Position numbers and translations under genes: made by a program | Assembly: GCF_943737015.1 (NCBI RefSeq) | Contig: NZ_CALSFP010000001.1 | Span: 248,001-312,000, forward strand | Direction of reading: 5' to 3' | From: Staphylococcus sp. Marseille-Q5304 | GTDB taxonomy: Bacteria; Bacillota; Bacilli; Staphylococcales; Staphylococcaceae | DNA: 64,000 nt | Notes under the pieces: generated by a model | Told to the model about the DNA's origin: nothing | The model's input: the letters and a program-made list of their open reading frames with translations, nothing else | Database searches by the model: none | Shown here: in pieces, positions 18,798-28,018 of the stretch | Position numbering within the stretch: the stretch's first letter is position 1 | How the letters are laid out: each line of letters starts with the position of its first letter

Positions 18798-19610
18798 ATG
18801 AGGATTGGTGCAATTTCAGATTTACATATAGACCGTCATAAATCTTTAACTCCGGAAGATTATTTAAAAATTATGGTACGTACTTTGCAACGTGAAGAAG
18901 TAGATTTATTGTTAGTCGCAGGTGACGTTTCTAACAATTATAAATTGACGCATCAATTTCTGGAACAAATTGAGCGACAAACATCGATAACTGTTAAATT
19001 TATACCAGGTAATCATGACTTTTGGTCGACAGATACAGATTTAAATTCAAATGAAATATTAGAATATTATATGAAAATGGATGCATGTTTAATAGGAAAG
19101 CCTTTCGTTATTAACGACGAATGGGCAATTGTTGGCAACACAGGATGGTACGATTATACGTACGCAAGTCCAAAGTTTTCATTGGAACGTATAGCGAGAC
19201 GCAAATATTATGGAGCGACATGGCAAGATAAGGTGAAGATAGATTGGGAGACGGAGGACCAACAATTATCAAAAAAAGCAGCAAAACAAGCCGAGAAAGA
19301 CTTACAAGCGGTAAAAGATAAAAAGGTTATTCTAATGACACATGTCGTTACACATCCTAAATTTGCAGTACCTATGCCGCATCGCATATTTGATTATTTT
19401 AATGCGTTTATAGGTACGTCTGACTTTAATAATTTTTATGAGCGTTTTAATATTCGACATAGCATCATGGGGCACGTGCATTTTAGAAGTAAATTTGAAG
19501 AAAATGGTATTATGTATTATTGTCCATGTTTAGGCTATGGTCGAGAATGGCGTACAGATAATATTGAGACAGAGATTGACCATGCATTAGAGGTTATAGA
19601 AATTGAATAA
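18798..19610 (+). CDS. Metallophosphoesterase
   Basis: Calcineurin-like phosphoesterase of 270 residues. The metal-binding motifs occur in order: SDLHIDRH (residues 7-14), AGDVSNN, PGNHDFW, MTHVVTHP and MGHVHF. The family includes phosphodiesterases and nucleotidases, and the substrate is not apparent. The frame opens at 18768, but ATG 18798 begins directly with the first strand and follows AAGGAAGG. A bidirectional terminator separates it from the convergent MFS gene. Confidence 0.85.
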   Translation: MRIGAISDLHIDRHKSLTPEDYLKIMVRTLQREEVDLLLVAGDVSNNYKLTHQFLEQIERQTSITVKFIPGNHDFWSTDTDLNSNEILEYYMKMDACLIGKPFVINDEWAIVGNTGWYDYTYASPKFSLERIARRKYYGATWQDKVKIDWETEDQQLSKKAAKQAEKDLQAVKDKKVILMTHVVTHPKFAVPMPHRIFDYFNAFIGTSDFNNFYERFNIRHSIMGHVHFRSKFEENGIMYYCPCLGYGREWRTDNIETEIDHALEVIEIE

Positions 19611-19615
19611 AAAGA

Positions 19616-19647
19616 AAAAGGGAACGATACAACGTTCCCTTTTTTTA
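19616..19647. terminator. Bidirectional terminator
   Basis: AAAAGGGAACG/CGTTCCCTTTT, with A and T tracts on both sides (stem 19620-19626 and 19633-19639), sits between convergent genes. Confidence 0.85.
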
Positions 19648-19649
19648 AT

Positions 19650-20858
19650 TTAAGCATTTGTTTTTGTATTTTTATTAGTATATTTTAAAGCAAAGATCAG
19701 AATAATAATTAATAGCGTCGTTACTACTAATATAATTGCATAAGGTGTAGTATTGAATTCACCTTTTAAACCTACAAGAGGTGACATCACTGCACCGAGT
19801 ATAAATTGGAAGAGCCCTAATAAACTAGAGGCATTACCACTACCACCTGTACGTGATTCCATTGCCAATGCGAAGCTGAGTGGTCCAATACCGGTCACCG
19901 GACAAACATTTAAGAAGAATGCAACAATGAGAACCCATATAGGGAGATGCATCGTAAGGGCCACTATAATTAAAATAACACCGCTGATTTGAATCATTGT
20001 TAATATGATGAGTAATATACGACGATCCACATATTCAACGAGTTTAGCGGTTAGTTGACTTGTAATAATCAACCCAATCCCATTAATAGAAACGAGAATA
20101 CTAAATTGTTGAGGTGTGAGTTCGTAAATCTTTTGAGTGATGAAAGGTGCTGCTGATGAAAAGCTAAATAGCATTACATACGTTAACCCTTGTAGTAACA
20201 TTGGTATAACAAATGAAGGTCGACGTAATAAATAACCAAAGTCTTTAAAAATTGCACCAAAATTTAATTTAGTAATATCGCTCTGTTTTGTTTCTTCCAT
20301 AAAGAGAATCGCAAATAATAAAATAATAAAGCTCACAATCGTTAATATTAAGAAGATTGCCTTCCAATTTGCGATGGATAAAGCATATCCGCCAATAAGT
20401 GGGGCAATAATTGTAATTATTCCGTTAACGACGAGCAAAGATGCGAGTACTTTAGCTAAAGTTTGACCTTTATGTTTATCACCGACTGAGGCTTTTGCAA
20501 TTACGATGGCGCCACCGCCCGTTAATCCTTGAATTAATCTCAATACGAGTAACCATGAGATCGAAGTTGTAAAGATCGCGATACCAGATGCTAATGTATA
20601 AATTGCGATAATGATGAGGGCGACCTTTTTACGACCGAAGGCATCTGATAGAGGACCAAAGATAAATTGTCCAATCGCAAGACCAATCATCGCAAATGAT
20701 GACGTTAGTTGTGCTTGTGAAGTTGTTATTTTAAAGTCACTTTGAATACTTGGTAATGACGGCACATACATATCTATTGTGAGTGGGCCGAAAGTAGTCA
20801 TTATACCTAAGACGATAATAATAATTAAAGGTATTTGACGTGTTGTTGCTTTGTTCAT
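19650..20858 (-). CDS. Bcr/CflA-family MFS drug efflux transporter
   Basis: Twelve-helix DHA1 transporter of about 402 residues. It shows the Bcr/CflA signature GPLTIDMYVPSLPSI near residue 20, GPLSDAFGRKKVAL (motif A) and RLIQGLTGGGAIVIAKA. Members export bicyclomycin, chloramphenicol or related drugs. It is a paralogue of the tcaB-like gene at the right end of the window. The frame opens at 20888, but AAAGGAG with ATG 20858 is the better start. The specific substrate is unknown. Confidence 0.85.
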   Translation of the reverse strand: MNKATTRQIPLIIIIVLGIMTTFGPLTIDMYVPSLPSIQSDFKITTSQAQLTSSFAMIGLAIGQFIFGPLSDAFGRKKVALIIIAIYTLASGIAIFTTSISWLLVLRLIQGLTGGGAIVIAKASVGDKHKGQTLAKVLASLLVVNGIITIIAPLIGGYALSIANWKAIFLILTIVSFIILLFAILFMEETKQSDITKLNFGAIFKDFGYLLRRPSFVIPMLLQGLTYVMLFSFSSAAPFITQKIYELTPQQFSILVSINGIGLIITSQLTAKLVEYVDRRILLIILTMIQISGVILIIVALTMHLPIWVLIVAFFLNVCPVTGIGPLSFALAMESRTGGSGNASSLLGLFQFILGAVMSPLVGLKGEFNTTPYAIILVVTTLLIIILIFALKYTNKNTKTNA

Positions 20859-21158
20859 ATGTGGTACTCCTTTTGAACGCTTGCGCATGTGTTTGTTTTG
20901 TTTCTAACTAGGTAATTATCCCATATGCATGTAAAAATGCAACGTTTAATTTATAATATTTAGTGTTCGTTATTTAACTAAAAATGATTATATAAATCAT
21001 ATCATAACCGAATAGATATTTTGAGGACGTAGAACATAAAAATACATACTTAAGTTAAACATCGTGTTTATCTTGTACTGTTCCTATCAAGTATATAAAA
21101 TATGTTAATATTGGAGAAGTTGAATCCGGGTAAGAGCAATGAATTAAAGGAGAAACAC
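20859..21158. other. Divergent intergenic region
   Basis: About 300 AT-rich bases between the Bcr/CflA gene and gtrA. It must hold both promoters. No operator palindrome or RNA element was recognised. Confidence 0.35.
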
Positions 21159-21542
21159 ATGAAATTAAAGAAGACGCATTATGAAATTATTAAATTTATC
21201 ATTGTTGGTGGGATTAACACTGCAAATTACTATGCCGTGTATTTACTGTTATTAAAAGGGATCGGACTGAACTATATGATAAGCCATATTACAGGTTTTA
21301 TTTTTAGTTTTGTCGTTTCATACTTTTTGAATTGTTATTTTGTATATAAAGTGAAACCGACGTGGAAGAAATTTTTAGCATTTCCATTAACGCAAGCGAT
21401 TAATATGGGCATGCAAACCTTACTACTATATATATTTGTAAAATGGTTCCACATTTCATCCATCATTGCACCATTTGCAGGTCTGATTATAACGATACCT
21501 GTGACATTTGTACTGTCTAAATACATTCTTAAAGATAAATAA
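21159..21542 (+). CDS. GtrA-family membrane protein
   Basis: Protein of 127 residues with four transmembrane helices. It matches the GtrA family (IIKFIIVGGINTANYYAVYLLL at the start, FSFVVSYFLNCYFVYK in the middle). The family is thought to flip or carry undecaprenyl-phosphate-linked sugars for surface polysaccharide or teichoic acid decoration. AAAGGAG lies 6 nt before ATG 21159; the frame itself opens at 21102. It stands alone with its own terminator, so a partner glycosyltransferase is not evident nearby. Confidence 0.85.
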   Translation: MKLKKTHYEIIKFIIVGGINTANYYAVYLLLLKGIGLNYMISHITGFIFSFVVSYFLNCYFVYKVKPTWKKFLAFPLTQAINMGMQTLLLYIFVKWFHISSIIAPFAGLIITIPVTFVLSKYILKDK

Positions 21543-21569
21543 GATATTTTGATAAATTAATTTGAAAGG

Positions 21570-21605
21570 CTGGGAGCAAAACTAAATGTGCTCCCAGTTA
21601 TTTTT
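21570..21605 (+). terminator. Rho-independent terminator
   Basis: The stem CTGGGAGCA/TGCTCCCAG (21570-21578 and 21589-21597) is followed by a T-rich tail, after gtrA. Confidence 0.85.
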
Positions 21606-21762
21606 ATGCTAAAAATTTTCTAAATATCTATGCAATTTTTAGGCAATGTTAAAAAATATTTTTATTAATTTGTATTAAATCATTTCCTGAAAAAAACAGT
21701 TGTCATGCGTGATTTAATCATTCATACTAAAATCCCAACATAAATAAAGGTGGTTGTAGTTC

Positions 21763-22653
21763 ATGTCCCAAACTGAAAATTTAAAAGTAGCACAAAGAGG
21801 TGCATTTTTAAGTTTAATCGTCTATATTGTAATGGCAATTGTAAAATATGCAGTCGGTTATATTTATGATTCTGCTGCAGTTCGTGCCGATGGTATTAAT
21901 AATATGACGGATATCATTGTATCTTTAGCAGTCATTATAGGGTTGAAGATTTCAATCAAACCACCAGATAAAAATCACCCATACGGCCATCTTAAATCAG
22001 AAAATATATCTACATTGTTAGTATCATTTATCATTATGTTTGTTGGACTTCAAGTTACAATCGAAAACTTTCCTCGAATATTTATAGGAAAACATCCTAC
22101 ACCTAATTTGATCACAATTTATATCAGTATACTCAGTGGTGCGTTGATGTTAGCAGTATTTTTTATAAATAGACGTTTGGCACGCCGTACGAATAGTAGT
22201 TCATTAAGTTCTGCTTCGAAAGACAATTTATCTGACGCCCTCGTAAGTATCGGAACAGCAGTTGGATTACTATTTACACAAATGGGCTTACCTATTTTAG
22301 ACTCAATCCTAGCAACGATTCTTGGTCTTATCATTATATATACAGGCTTTGGTATTTTTAGGGAATCCATTTTTACATTGAGTGATGGCTTTAATGAACA
22401 AGACTTAATTGAATATAAAAACGATGTATTAGAAATAGAAGACGTCATCGCGGTTCAAAATATTAAAGGACGCTATCATGGTAGCAGTGTGTTTGTGGAC
22501 GTAACCATCGTCGTGGATTCACATTTATCTCTTGAAGAAGCTCATAATATTTGTGATGCAGTTGAGCGTCACATGCATAAAAAAGGAATTTCATCTATTT
22601 ATGTTCATCCAGAACCAGCTTCAATACAGGACCAACATGAAGCGGAAAGTTAA
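21763..22653 (+). CDS. Cation diffusion facilitator (CDF) metal efflux transporter
   Basis: Protein of 296 residues. Six helices are followed by a cytoplasmic CDF dimerisation domain (about 210-290). Metal-site residues appear as the DGINNMTD-type motif of helix 2 and its helix-5 counterpart SKDNLSDAL. The HPYGHLKSE loop is typical of MntE/YeaB-like Mn or Zn/Fe exporters. AAAGGTGG precedes the ATG. No metal-sensor gene or operator is adjacent, so the metal specificity is open. Confidence 0.88.
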   Translation: MSQTENLKVAQRGAFLSLIVYIVMAIVKYAVGYIYDSAAVRADGINNMTDIIVSLAVIIGLKISIKPPDKNHPYGHLKSENISTLLVSFIIMFVGLQVTIENFPRIFIGKHPTPNLITIYISILSGALMLAVFFINRRLARRTNSSSLSSASKDNLSDALVSIGTAVGLLFTQMGLPILDSILATILGLIIIYTGFGIFRESIFTLSDGFNEQDLIEYKNDVLEIEDVIAVQNIKGRYHGSSVFVDVTIVVDSHLSLEEAHNICDAVERHMHKKGISSIYVHPEPASIQDQHEAES

Positions 22654-22671
22654 ATAACGTGGTTATACTAA

Positions 22672-22713
22672 AAACTCCGTTGAAAGCATACACTTTCAAC
22701 GGAGTTTTTTTAT
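22672..22713 (+). terminator. Rho-independent terminator
   Basis: The perfect 15-bp stem AAACTCCGTTGAAAG/CTTTCAACGGAGTTT is followed by a T-run. Confidence 0.92.
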
Positions 22714-22757
22714 ATTAAATGTTATTGGAATTCAAATTATGAAGATACTTTAAAAAA

Positions 22758-23123
22758 TTACCACCAGCCGTGTGCTTCACGGAATTCAATTGCTTTATCA
22801 ATTGAACCATAACGTTCTTCAGCGTAATTAATCATACCTTTTGTTTGTTCTTCAACTGAACCAGAACCCCAAGCTTCTTTTGTTTGTCCTAGACCTTTAT
22901 AACCTGCTGGATTTACGGCATCTGGATTACCACCTGATTCTGGTAATACAACTTTTTCCCAAAGTTCTTTTGTGCCGCCAGCTTCGATGAACTCTTTATA
23001 TACGCTATCTGTAGATTGTGTAGTCGTTTCAGAAGCATCAGCTGTATTTACACTTGCTCCTGCACTATATCCTGTTGCTGCAATTGTTAATGACGCGAAA
23101 GATGCTAATAATAACTTTTTCAT
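22758..23123 (-). CDS. Small secreted transglycosylase-like protein (IsaA/SceD-type domain)
   Basis: Secreted protein of 121 residues. A signal peptide (MKKLLLASFASLTIAATGYSAG) is followed by the compact transglycosylase-like domain of the IsaA/SceD type. It contains the putative catalytic glutamate in LPESGGNPDAVN, GYKGLGQTKEAWG and the terminal HGWW. IsaA and SceD are about 230 residues, so this is only the catalytic core with a very short linker. It would act on cell-wall glycan strands. GGAGG precedes ATG 23123. Confidence 0.82.
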   Translation of the reverse strand: MKKLLLASFASLTIAATGYSAGASVNTADASETTTQSTDSVYKEFIEAGGTKELWEKVVLPESGGNPDAVNPAGYKGLGQTKEAWGSGSVEEQTKGMINYAEERYGSIDKAIEFREAHGWW

Positions 23124-23453
23124 AAATAAAAGTCCTCCTAATTTAATTTTAAAAATTTAAAATTATTAACTAAGTAACTAGATATTTTATTAATTCAACG
23201 ATGCCTACTATATCATCAAATTCAAATGTGTAGGTTACAGTCATTTTAAAATGCATTTCTATTTATGATAAAAATAAGACAATTATTTCAATGAAAAGCG
23301 AGTATTGTCATATTTGTTTATAGTAAAATCCATTAAAAACGAGATAATCATTTAACAGAAAGCGTTTTAAAGTGATAAGATGCAATTGAACGATTTGTAA
23401 TATTTTGTAATAACCAATTTCAAAATAAATTTTAAAAAGAAGGTAGTGAGATT
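23124..23453. other. Divergent region upstream of gpmA
   Basis: 330 AT-rich bases. A cre-like element, AGAAAGCGTTTTAA at 23357-23370, has two mismatches to the CcpA consensus and is only suggestive. No small ORF was seen. Confidence 0.3.
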
Positions 23454-24140
23454 ATGGCAAGATTAGTTTTATGTAGACATGGCCAAAGTGAATGGAATGC
23501 TAAAAACTTATTTACTGGATGGGCTGATGTTGATTTGTCAGAAAAAGGTCATCAAGAAGCTAAGACAGCAGGAGAAAAGCTTAAAAATAATAACATCCAG
23601 TTAGATGTCGTTTATACATCATTACTGCAACGTGCGATTAAAACAACGTACCATATATTAAATGAATCACACCAATTATATCTTCCAACTTATAAACATT
23701 GGCGATTAAACGAACGTCATTATGGTAATTTACAAGGATTAAACAAAGATGATGCACGTGATGATTTCGGTGAAGAACAAGTGCATATTTGGAGACGTTC
23801 ATATGATACTGCACCACCAGCTCAAGATGAAGATCAAAGACAATCTTATATCAACGACCCTAAATATCGTGATTTAGATGCGAGAGTAATGCCTGATGCA
23901 GAAAGTTTAAAAGATACGTTGGTACGTGTGAAACCATATTGGAATGATCATATTGCACCACAATTATTAGCAGGAAAAACTGTATTAGTTTCAGCGCACG
24001 GCAATTCATTACGTGCATTAATTAAATATTTAGAAGATGTGAGTGATGAAGACATTACCGGGTTAGAAATTAAGACAGGTGAACCTCTTGTTTATGAACT
24101 AACTGATGATTTGAAAGTTGAAGATAAATACTATTTATAG
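23454..24140 (+). CDS. gpmA: 2,3-bisphosphoglycerate-dependent phosphoglycerate mutase
   Basis: Glycolytic and gluconeogenic enzyme interconverting 3- and 2-phosphoglycerate, 228 residues. The phosphohistidine motif LCRHGQSEWN is at the N-terminus (His9). Further substrate-binding motifs are LTGWADVDLS-like FTGWADVDLS, ERHYGNLQGLNK and the second catalytic histidine in VSAHGNSLR. Length and order match cofactor-dependent GpmA. AAGGTAGTGAG precedes the ATG. It is monocistronic. Confidence 0.96.
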   Translation: MARLVLCRHGQSEWNAKNLFTGWADVDLSEKGHQEAKTAGEKLKNNNIQLDVVYTSLLQRAIKTTYHILNESHQLYLPTYKHWRLNERHYGNLQGLNKDDARDDFGEEQVHIWRRSYDTAPPAQDEDQRQSYINDPKYRDLDARVMPDAESLKDTLVRVKPYWNDHIAPQLLAGKTVLVSAHGNSLRALIKYLEDVSDEDITGLEIKTGEPLVYELTDDLKVEDKYYL

Positions 24141-24330
24141 TTGAAAAATCATTTTCATGATTCAACTAATGGTTAAATAGGTAGTTATACAAAAATGTTT
24201 AATAACAATCAAGATGGAATTAGGAAAAAGGTGACAAATGAGTGTTTTTTATAAAACTCATTATTATTAATACATCCTAATTTCATCTTTTTTATATTTT
24301 ACATAATTCAGTGAATTTTTTAACAATCAA
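24141..24330. other. Downstream structured region of gpmA
   Basis: It holds a small inverted repeat TAGTTGAA/TTCAACTA directly at the gpmA stop and then the nested hairpin listed at 24211. Nothing coding was seen. Confidence 0.4.
24211..24295 (+). terminator. Nested two-stem hairpin with T-run
   Basis: The outer stem AAGATGGAATTAGGA (24211-24225) pairs with TCCTAATTTCATCTT (24275-24289) with one mismatch and runs into TTTTTT. An inner AATGAGT/ACTCATT hairpin sits in the loop. It could be the gpmA terminator or a small structured RNA. Confidence 0.55.
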
Positions 24331-24350
24331 TTAACCTAAAGATGCAACAA

Positions 24351-24388
24351 TGTGGTATACTCGTTAGTCCGAGTAAAAAAGTCAGACT
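24351..24388 (+). promoter_or_regulatory. Extended -10 promoter with downstream inverted-repeat operator
   Basis: TGGTATACT at 24353-24361 is an extended -10. Immediately after it, AGTCCGAGT (24366-24374) and AGTCAGACT (24380-24388) form an inverted repeat with 7 of 9 positions matching, where a repressor would cover the transcription start. The gene served is the efflux pump at 24504. The matching regulator is not in this window. Confidence 0.5.
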
Positions 24389-24503
24389 GATGAACGATTT
24401 TTGAACGAGATAGATGCATTTCATATGATAACTATTTATAAAATCTGTATAATGCGTTAATGCATGACTTAAAGCTTACGGTTCACAATTAAGGGAGGTA
24501 AAT

Positions 24504-25955
24504 ATGTCACATAAAACGAAATTAACGATGATTATTGTAATGTTATTTGGGGGCTTCTTTGGTCTCTTGAACGAAACATTATTAACCACTGCATTACCAA
24601 GTATTATGAAAGATTTTGATATTGATTACACACAAGTTCAATGGTTGACTACGGCTTTCTTACTTGCAAATGGGGTTGTCATACCATTATCTGCAATGGT
24701 GATTCAAAGGTTTACAACAAGACAAGTTTTCTTAACGGCGATCACCATTTTCTTCTTAGGTACAATTATTGCAGGTTTCAGTCCAAACTTTAGTATTTTA
24801 TTATTTGCTAGAATTATTCAAGCACTAGGTTCAGGAATCATGATGCCCCTCATGATGACGACAATATTAGATGTGTTTGAACCACATGAACGTGGGAAGT
24901 ATATGGGAACGTTTGGATTAGTGATCGGTTTAGCTCCAGCTATTGGTCCAACTTTATCAGGTTATTTAGTTGAATATTTCAATTGGCGTTCATTATTCCA
25001 TGTTGTTGCGCCAATTGCTGCACTAACATTTATTGCTTCATTTATATTTATTAAAAATGTCGGTACAAACAAAAAAGTACCTATCGATTTAATTTCTATT
25101 ATTTTATCCAGTTTAGGTTTCGGTGGTTTACTATACGGTACAAGTTCAATATCTCGTGATGGTTGGGACGATCCAATCGTTTTAACTACGATTATTGGCG
25201 GTATTATCTTGATCGTGCTATTCGTATTAAGACAACGTAAGTTAGAAACACCACTCTTAGATTTTTCAGTATTTAAGGATAGTCAATTTACAGTCGGAAT
25301 TATTATCATGGCATTTACGATGATCGCGATGATTGGTTCTGAAACTGTGTTACCAATGTTTGTACAGAACATTATGAAAGATTCGGCATTACAATCTGGT
25401 TTGATTCTTTTACCAGGTGCGATTGTAATGGCTATTATGTCGGTTATTTCAGGCTTACTTTATGAAAAGTTCGGTGCTAAAATTCTTGGGATAATCGGTA
25501 TGTTAACTGTTGTAATCACAACATCGTATTTTGTAGTAATGGATGAAAATACAGCTCCAGCATTATTAGCTACAATTTATGCTATTCGTATGATCGGTAT
25601 TGCATTTGGACTTATGCCGTTAATGACACATACGATGAATCAATTACCGAAAGAAATGAATGCACATGGTTCATCAATGACGAATACGGTTCAACAAATT
25701 GCAGCTTCTATCGGTACTGCAGGTTTAATTACAACTATGAATCAAGTCGCAAAGAATTTCTCACCAACTATGAGTGATTATAAAGGGATGAACAAGAAAG
25801 AAATGGCTGCACAAATTCAAAAAGATGCATTATTAAATGGTTACCATGGTGCGTTTTGGTTTGCGGTTATTATTTCAATCATTAGCTTGATTTGTGTATT
25901 TATGTTGAAAAGCAAAAGAAAGTTAAATGAAGAAGCGAATAACACAGCTGAATAA
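24504..25955 (+). CDS. EmrB/LmrB-type DHA2 multidrug efflux MFS transporter
   Basis: Fourteen-helix drug:proton antiporter of 483 residues: GLLNETLLTTALPSIMKDF near residue 20, QWLTTAFLLANGVVIPLSA, RIIQALGSGIMMPLMMT (motif C region), GLAPAIGPTLSGYL. The family (EmrB, LmrB, QacA relatives) exports lipophilic drugs such as lincosamides or puromycin. I recall an S. aureus homologue next to gpmA, so the position is ancestral. GGGAGGT precedes the ATG. The preceding operator-like repeat suggests inducible control. Confidence 0.88.
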   Translation: MSHKTKLTMIIVMLFGGFFGLLNETLLTTALPSIMKDFDIDYTQVQWLTTAFLLANGVVIPLSAMVIQRFTTRQVFLTAITIFFLGTIIAGFSPNFSILLFARIIQALGSGIMMPLMMTTILDVFEPHERGKYMGTFGLVIGLAPAIGPTLSGYLVEYFNWRSLFHVVAPIAALTFIASFIFIKNVGTNKKVPIDLISIILSSLGFGGLLYGTSSISRDGWDDPIVLTTIIGGIILIVLFVLRQRKLETPLLDFSVFKDSQFTVGIIIMAFTMIAMIGSETVLPMFVQNIMKDSALQSGLILLPGAIVMAIMSVISGLLYEKFGAKILGIIGMLTVVITTSYFVVMDENTAPALLATIYAIRMIGIAFGLMPLMTHTMNQLPKEMNAHGSSMTNTVQQIAASIGTAGLITTMNQVAKNFSPTMSDYKGMNKKEMAAQIQKDALLNGYHGAFWFAVIISIISLICVFMLKSKRKLNEEANNTAE

Positions 25956-25963
25956 TGATTCAT

Positions 25964-26004
25964 AAACCCCTATCAATTTTTTAGTAGATTGATAGGGGTT
26001 TTTC
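25964..26004 (+). terminator. Rho-independent terminator
   Basis: The perfect stem AAACCCCTATCAAT/ATTGATAGGGGTTT is followed by a T-run, ending the EmrB-like gene. Confidence 0.92.
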
Positions 26005-26051
26005 AGATTTTATGTATCGTATTCCAAAGTAATAGATGGGTTTGATGTTCT

Positions 26052-26087
26052 AAAAAACCCCCTCAAACTTTTTGAAAGTTGAGGGGA
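26052..26087 (-). terminator. Rho-independent terminator of fmhA
   Basis: The stem CCCCTCAACTTTC/GAAAGTTTGAGGGG (minus strand, one mismatch) is followed by TTTTTT (complement of 26052-26057). Confidence 0.88.
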
Positions 26088-26103
26088 TTTATATTTGAAG
26101 TTT

Positions 26104-27348
26104 TTATAATTTACCAATCGCTTTGCCGAGTGTGTAGGCTGCTGTATTGATAGGTTTAACGAAATCGCCGATATATTCTTCAACGTCTGCGTTAAAGCCT
26201 TTTTTAAATTGTTGTACACCAGCGTCTTCAGCATCCTCACTAAAGTCACCTGTAACACCATAGAAATTGTATCTATCAATGCCATGTGCTTTGGCAAATT
26301 TAATCATTTCCCATTGTAATTTATATGCACCCATATAAGGGTTATATTTAGGGTTTGAGCCACTTGATAAATAATAGACTTCATGGTCATTGTATATATA
26401 AATAGCTGCAGCTAAATCTAATATTTCACCATCAGATTTAATAGTATTTTCTGTATCATCAATTTTTCTGCGTGTACTATTTAATTGTTGCGTGATTTGT
26501 GTATGTTTTGTCTTTTGTTTTTTCGAATTAGGGCTTTCTTCTAATGCTGATTCAACCTCAGATAATTGAGTTTGAAGTGTATTCAGTTTAGTCGTTAAGT
26601 TCGATAAATATTTTGTTAGATCTACATACGCTAATCTTAAAGAAGCATTGCCTTTATAGGCTTGTTGTAATTCTTCAAAATAAGGCTCGTCACGGAAACT
26701 GAAACCGTGTTTCTCTTCTGCCATTTTAAATAGTTTAAAGAAACGATCTGTTTCTTCGATTGGAAGCGTGCAAACATCTACGCCCATTTCTTCTGTACGC
26801 TTAATATTTCTTCGTGTTTGGTAATCCATTTCTTTAAGTAATTGTTTTTCAGATTTACCTTGTAAGTCTAATACGGATAACCAACGTGCTTGGCTTGTTT
26901 TTGAGTAGCCCACTGTGAAACCTTCATGTTTATAACCGAGTGACTCTAAAGTATTTATTAAAATACGGTTATCATAAGATTTCACTATTTCACCGTCAGC
27001 ATTTCTTAAATTTTCTAAAATATAGGGATCTAAGCGAACGTAAAGACAGTTATGCTTTTTTAAGTAAGATGTAAGTGATTTAAAGAAGAAATTCACTAAA
27101 GCGATATTATTATAATCTAATACGGGGCCACGTTGGCTGTAGAAGTATTTAAAATATTTTAAAGCACGTGCTTCAGTAAATAATCCAGCAGCAATCACTT
27201 CATCATTATCATCTTTGACACCTAGTAAATGAGCATTATTGTAATCATGTTCAAGATGTTCATAATTTAAACGTGATTGTGTATAATGTGAGAAGTTTTC
27301 TGTTGTAAATTTTTCGAATTCATCAGGGGTAATTTTCACAAATTGCAT
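26104..27348 (-). CDS. fmhA: FemA/FemB-family aminoacyltransferase FmhA
   Basis: Member of the Fem family that transfers amino acids from tRNA to peptidoglycan interpeptide bridges, 414 residues. It has tandem GNAT-like domains split by a coiled-coil arm (about residues 245-310: TKLNTLQTQLSEVESALEE and following). It resembles remembered S. aureus FmhA more than FemA, FemB or FmhB: ENFSHYTQSRLNY near the start, LLKEMDYQTRRNIKRTEEMG, and YYLSSGSNPKYNPYMGAY. FmhA-type proteins are thought to insert serine under some conditions, but this is not certain. TAAGGAGGAA precedes the ATG. Confidence 0.87.
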   Translation of the reverse strand: MQFVKITPDEFEKFTTENFSHYTQSRLNYEHLEHDYNNAHLLGVKDDNDEVIAAGLFTEARALKYFKYFYSQRGPVLDYNNIALVNFFFKSLTSYLKKHNCLYVRLDPYILENLRNADGEIVKSYDNRILINTLESLGYKHEGFTVGYSKTSQARWLSVLDLQGKSEKQLLKEMDYQTRRNIKRTEEMGVDVCTLPIEETDRFFKLFKMAEEKHGFSFRDEPYFEELQQAYKGNASLRLAYVDLTKYLSNLTTKLNTLQTQLSEVESALEESPNSKKQKTKHTQITQQLNSTRRKIDDTENTIKSDGEILDLAAAIYIYNDHEVYYLSSGSNPKYNPYMGAYKLQWEMIKFAKAHGIDRYNFYGVTGDFSEDAEDAGVQQFKKGFNADVEEYIGDFVKPINTAAYTLGKAIGKL

Positions 27349-27604
27349 AATTTAGTAATTCCTCCTTAAAAAAGCAACCCAATGTACATGTATTATATCA
27401 AAGTTAAATATAAATAGCATATCAAAAGCAAATGATTAAAATGGTTTAGTGTCCCAATTTAAATGTTGTGCTATAGGTTATATCATATTAAAATGCACTA
27501 GTATATTTAAAAATTTAGGTGTATGATGTAGTATACGGAAATACATGTGTTTATTTTAGAAAATAACATAGATATAGATTATAGTTTGAAGGTGACTTGA
27601 TTTA

Positions 27605-27973
27605 ATGAAGAAATTTACAATATTATTCGCAATCGTAGCATTATTTCTTTCTGCTTGTAGTAGTGGAAAATATGCTGGAGAAATAGATAAAGCTGTTCAG
27701 AAACAAGAGAAATACCAAAAGAAATTAGCACATAAACGTAAAGGTGATGTAGATAAAAAATTCGATAAAAAAGAAGCGAATATTTACGTTTATGGAAAAG
27801 GTAAATACGTTACTATCGCGTATAAACCATTAAAAGGTGATGCTGAAGAGCATTATTTCACTTATAAAGTTAAAAATGGCAAAGCACATTACTTAAAAGA
27901 CTTTAATTCTAAAGGTTACACACAAAGACATGAGGCCGACTATAAAGAAGAAAATATGAATAAAAATGAGTAA
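27605..27973 (+). CDS. Cystatin-like-fold small lipoprotein
   Basis: Lipoprotein of 122 residues with lipobox LSAC (Cys18). A lysine-rich linker is followed by a compact beta-rich domain containing NIYVYGKGKYVTIAYKPLKG and EEHYFTYKVKNGKAHYLKD. It fits the small staphylococcal cystatin-like-fold lipoproteins (DUF4467-like), whose function is unknown. GAAGGTGA precedes ATG 27605. It lies 45 nt ahead of the dsbA gene with no terminator between, so the two may be co-transcribed. Confidence 0.75.
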   Translation: MKKFTILFAIVALFLSACSSGKYAGEIDKAVQKQEKYQKKLAHKRKGDVDKKFDKKEANIYVYGKGKYVTIAYKPLKGDAEEHYFTYKVKNGKAHYLKDFNSKGYTQRHEADYKEENMNKNE

Positions 27974-28018
27974 TGCGTTGTTTGTCTAACAAACAATCGA
28001 GGTGTACACAAAAGTTAA

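Noticed and set aside
23357..23370. cre-like element upstream of gpmA
   Set aside because: Two mismatches at consensus positions, not enough to call a CcpA site.
26010..26297. Minus-strand frame of 95 codons
   Set aside because: It overlaps the fmhA 3' end and its terminator in another frame and has no coding signal.
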